Source: Roseovarius nanhaiticus (GTDB taxonomy: Bacteria > Pseudomonadota > Alphaproteobacteria > Rhodobacterales > Rhodobacteraceae). From it: a DNA stretch of 64,000 nt. The stretch covers positions 186,001-250,000 of the forward strand of contig NZ_FTNV01000001.1 of assembly GCF_900156535.1 (NCBI RefSeq), given 5' to 3'. Of the stretch, positions 63,616 to 64,000 are shown in pieces; position 1 is the stretch's first letter; every line of letters begins with the position of its first letter. The translations under genes were made by a program, and so were the position numbers. Below the pieces are notes generated by a model that was given only the letters and a program-made list of their open reading frames with translations, did not search any database and had not been told where the DNA came from.

Positions 63616-64000
63616 GCAGTGCCGCTGGGCTGCTGCTCTTGCGCGGCTTGGCGACGAGCAATCTCGTTTCGGTAGATCGACACGAAATCGATGTTTTCCA
63701 TGTTCAGGGGCGGGAAACCACCATCGCGCGTCACATCCGACACGATGCGGCGGAAGAACGGGAACATGATGCGGGGACATTCGATCAACAGGAACGGATG
63801 AAGCTGATCGTCCGGGACATTCTCGACATGAAAGACGCCGGCATACTCCAGCTCGAGCAGGAACAGATCGTCCTCGGTGCCCTTATTCTTTGAGGTGATC
63901 TTGAGTTTGGCGATCACCTCATATTGATGATCGGCGCTGCGCTTTTTTGCGTCCAGATTGACGTTGACCGTCACATCGGGCTGCACTTCGCCGCCCGCCC
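63612..64000 (-). CDS. secB: protein-export chaperone SecB (partial, N-terminus off the window)
   Basis: About 129 C-terminal residues of SecB, the tetrameric chaperone that holds preproteins for SecA. VQPDVTVNVNLDAKKR, YEVIAKLKITS, LLELEYAGVF and LLIECPRIMFPFFRRIVSDVTRDGGFPPL are conserved. The usual length is about 160-170, so roughly 35 residues lie beyond base 64000; the frame stays open to the edge (AGGEVQPD). Confidence 0.95.
   Translation of the reverse strand, partial: AGGEVQPDVTVNVNLDAKKRSADHQYEVIAKLKITSKNKGTEDDLFLLELEYAGVFHVENVPDDQLHPFLLIECPRIMFPFFRRIVSDVTRDGGFPPLNMENIDFVSIYRNEIARRQAAQEQQPSGTA

Overview
The window is a piece of an alphaproteobacterial chromosome, most likely from the Roseobacter branch of the Rhodobacteraceae. 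The evidence is the petP-petR pair next to a branched-chain aminotransferase, the block mnmE-mnmG-rsmG-parA-parB with consensus parS sites, the block hrcA-grpE / rph-rdgB-hemW, and compact, GC-rich coding throughout with many 1-8 nt overlaps. I see no tRNA, rRNA, insertion sequence, prophage or CRISPR array. The assignment rests on gene content and order; no similarity search was possible.

Region 1 (1-3.9 kb) holds the 5' part of leuC, petR, petP and ilvE. Region 2 (3.9-24.6 kb) is an amine/polyamine island. It has two complete but dissimilar PotABCD-type ABC transporters (9217-3904 on the minus strand, 17879-21858 on the plus strand). Each lies near a class III aminotransferase and a regulator (Lrp/AsnC for the first, GntR/FCD for the second). 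A PuuB-like oxidase and a succinate-semialdehyde-type dehydrogenase end the second module. The island suggests import of putrescine-like amines, transamination or oxidation to aldehydes, and oxidation to acids entering central metabolism. An ectoine-hydrolase-like M24 protein lacking the metal ligands and a KtrAB potassium system sit between the modules. Two near-palindromes AATTTGATCAAATT (one mismatch each) flank gntR, and a 15-bp palindrome matching the Lrp consensus at 13 of 15 positions lies between lrp and its neighbouring aminotransferase.

Region 3 (24.6-46 kb) is metabolic: two DMT exporters, msrA/msrB, the threonine-degradation operon kbl-tdh followed by a PEP-mutase-family enzyme, a lone hydantoinase A, queG, two glutathione S-transferases, mtgA, a pair of saccharopine dehydrogenases, pncB, AMP nucleosidase, an HU protein and the NADP malic enzyme maeB.

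Region 4 (46-64 kb) is the replication and segregation neighbourhood: mutS, grpE-hrcA, rph-rdgB-hemW, then the leftward run hemJ, rho, mnmE, mnmG, rsmG, parA, parB, and the rightward run maf-aroE-coaE-dnaQ, closed by secB. Between hemJ and maf lies a 403-bp gene-free, partly AT-rich stretch with a cluster of DnaA-box-like 9-mers, and genes on both sides point away from it; I read it as oriC. Two perfect 16-bp parS sites lie 3-5 kb away, one inside rsmG and one at the mnmG start codon.

The least explained signals are a short motif (GAGTATTTTTGCCAAGATGA-like) found 6-42 nt after the stop codon of four unrelated genes, always in the same orientation; the polyamine-type permease with about 275 extra periplasmic residues; and the regulator-hydrolase-transaminase cluster around 9.5-12.8 kb.
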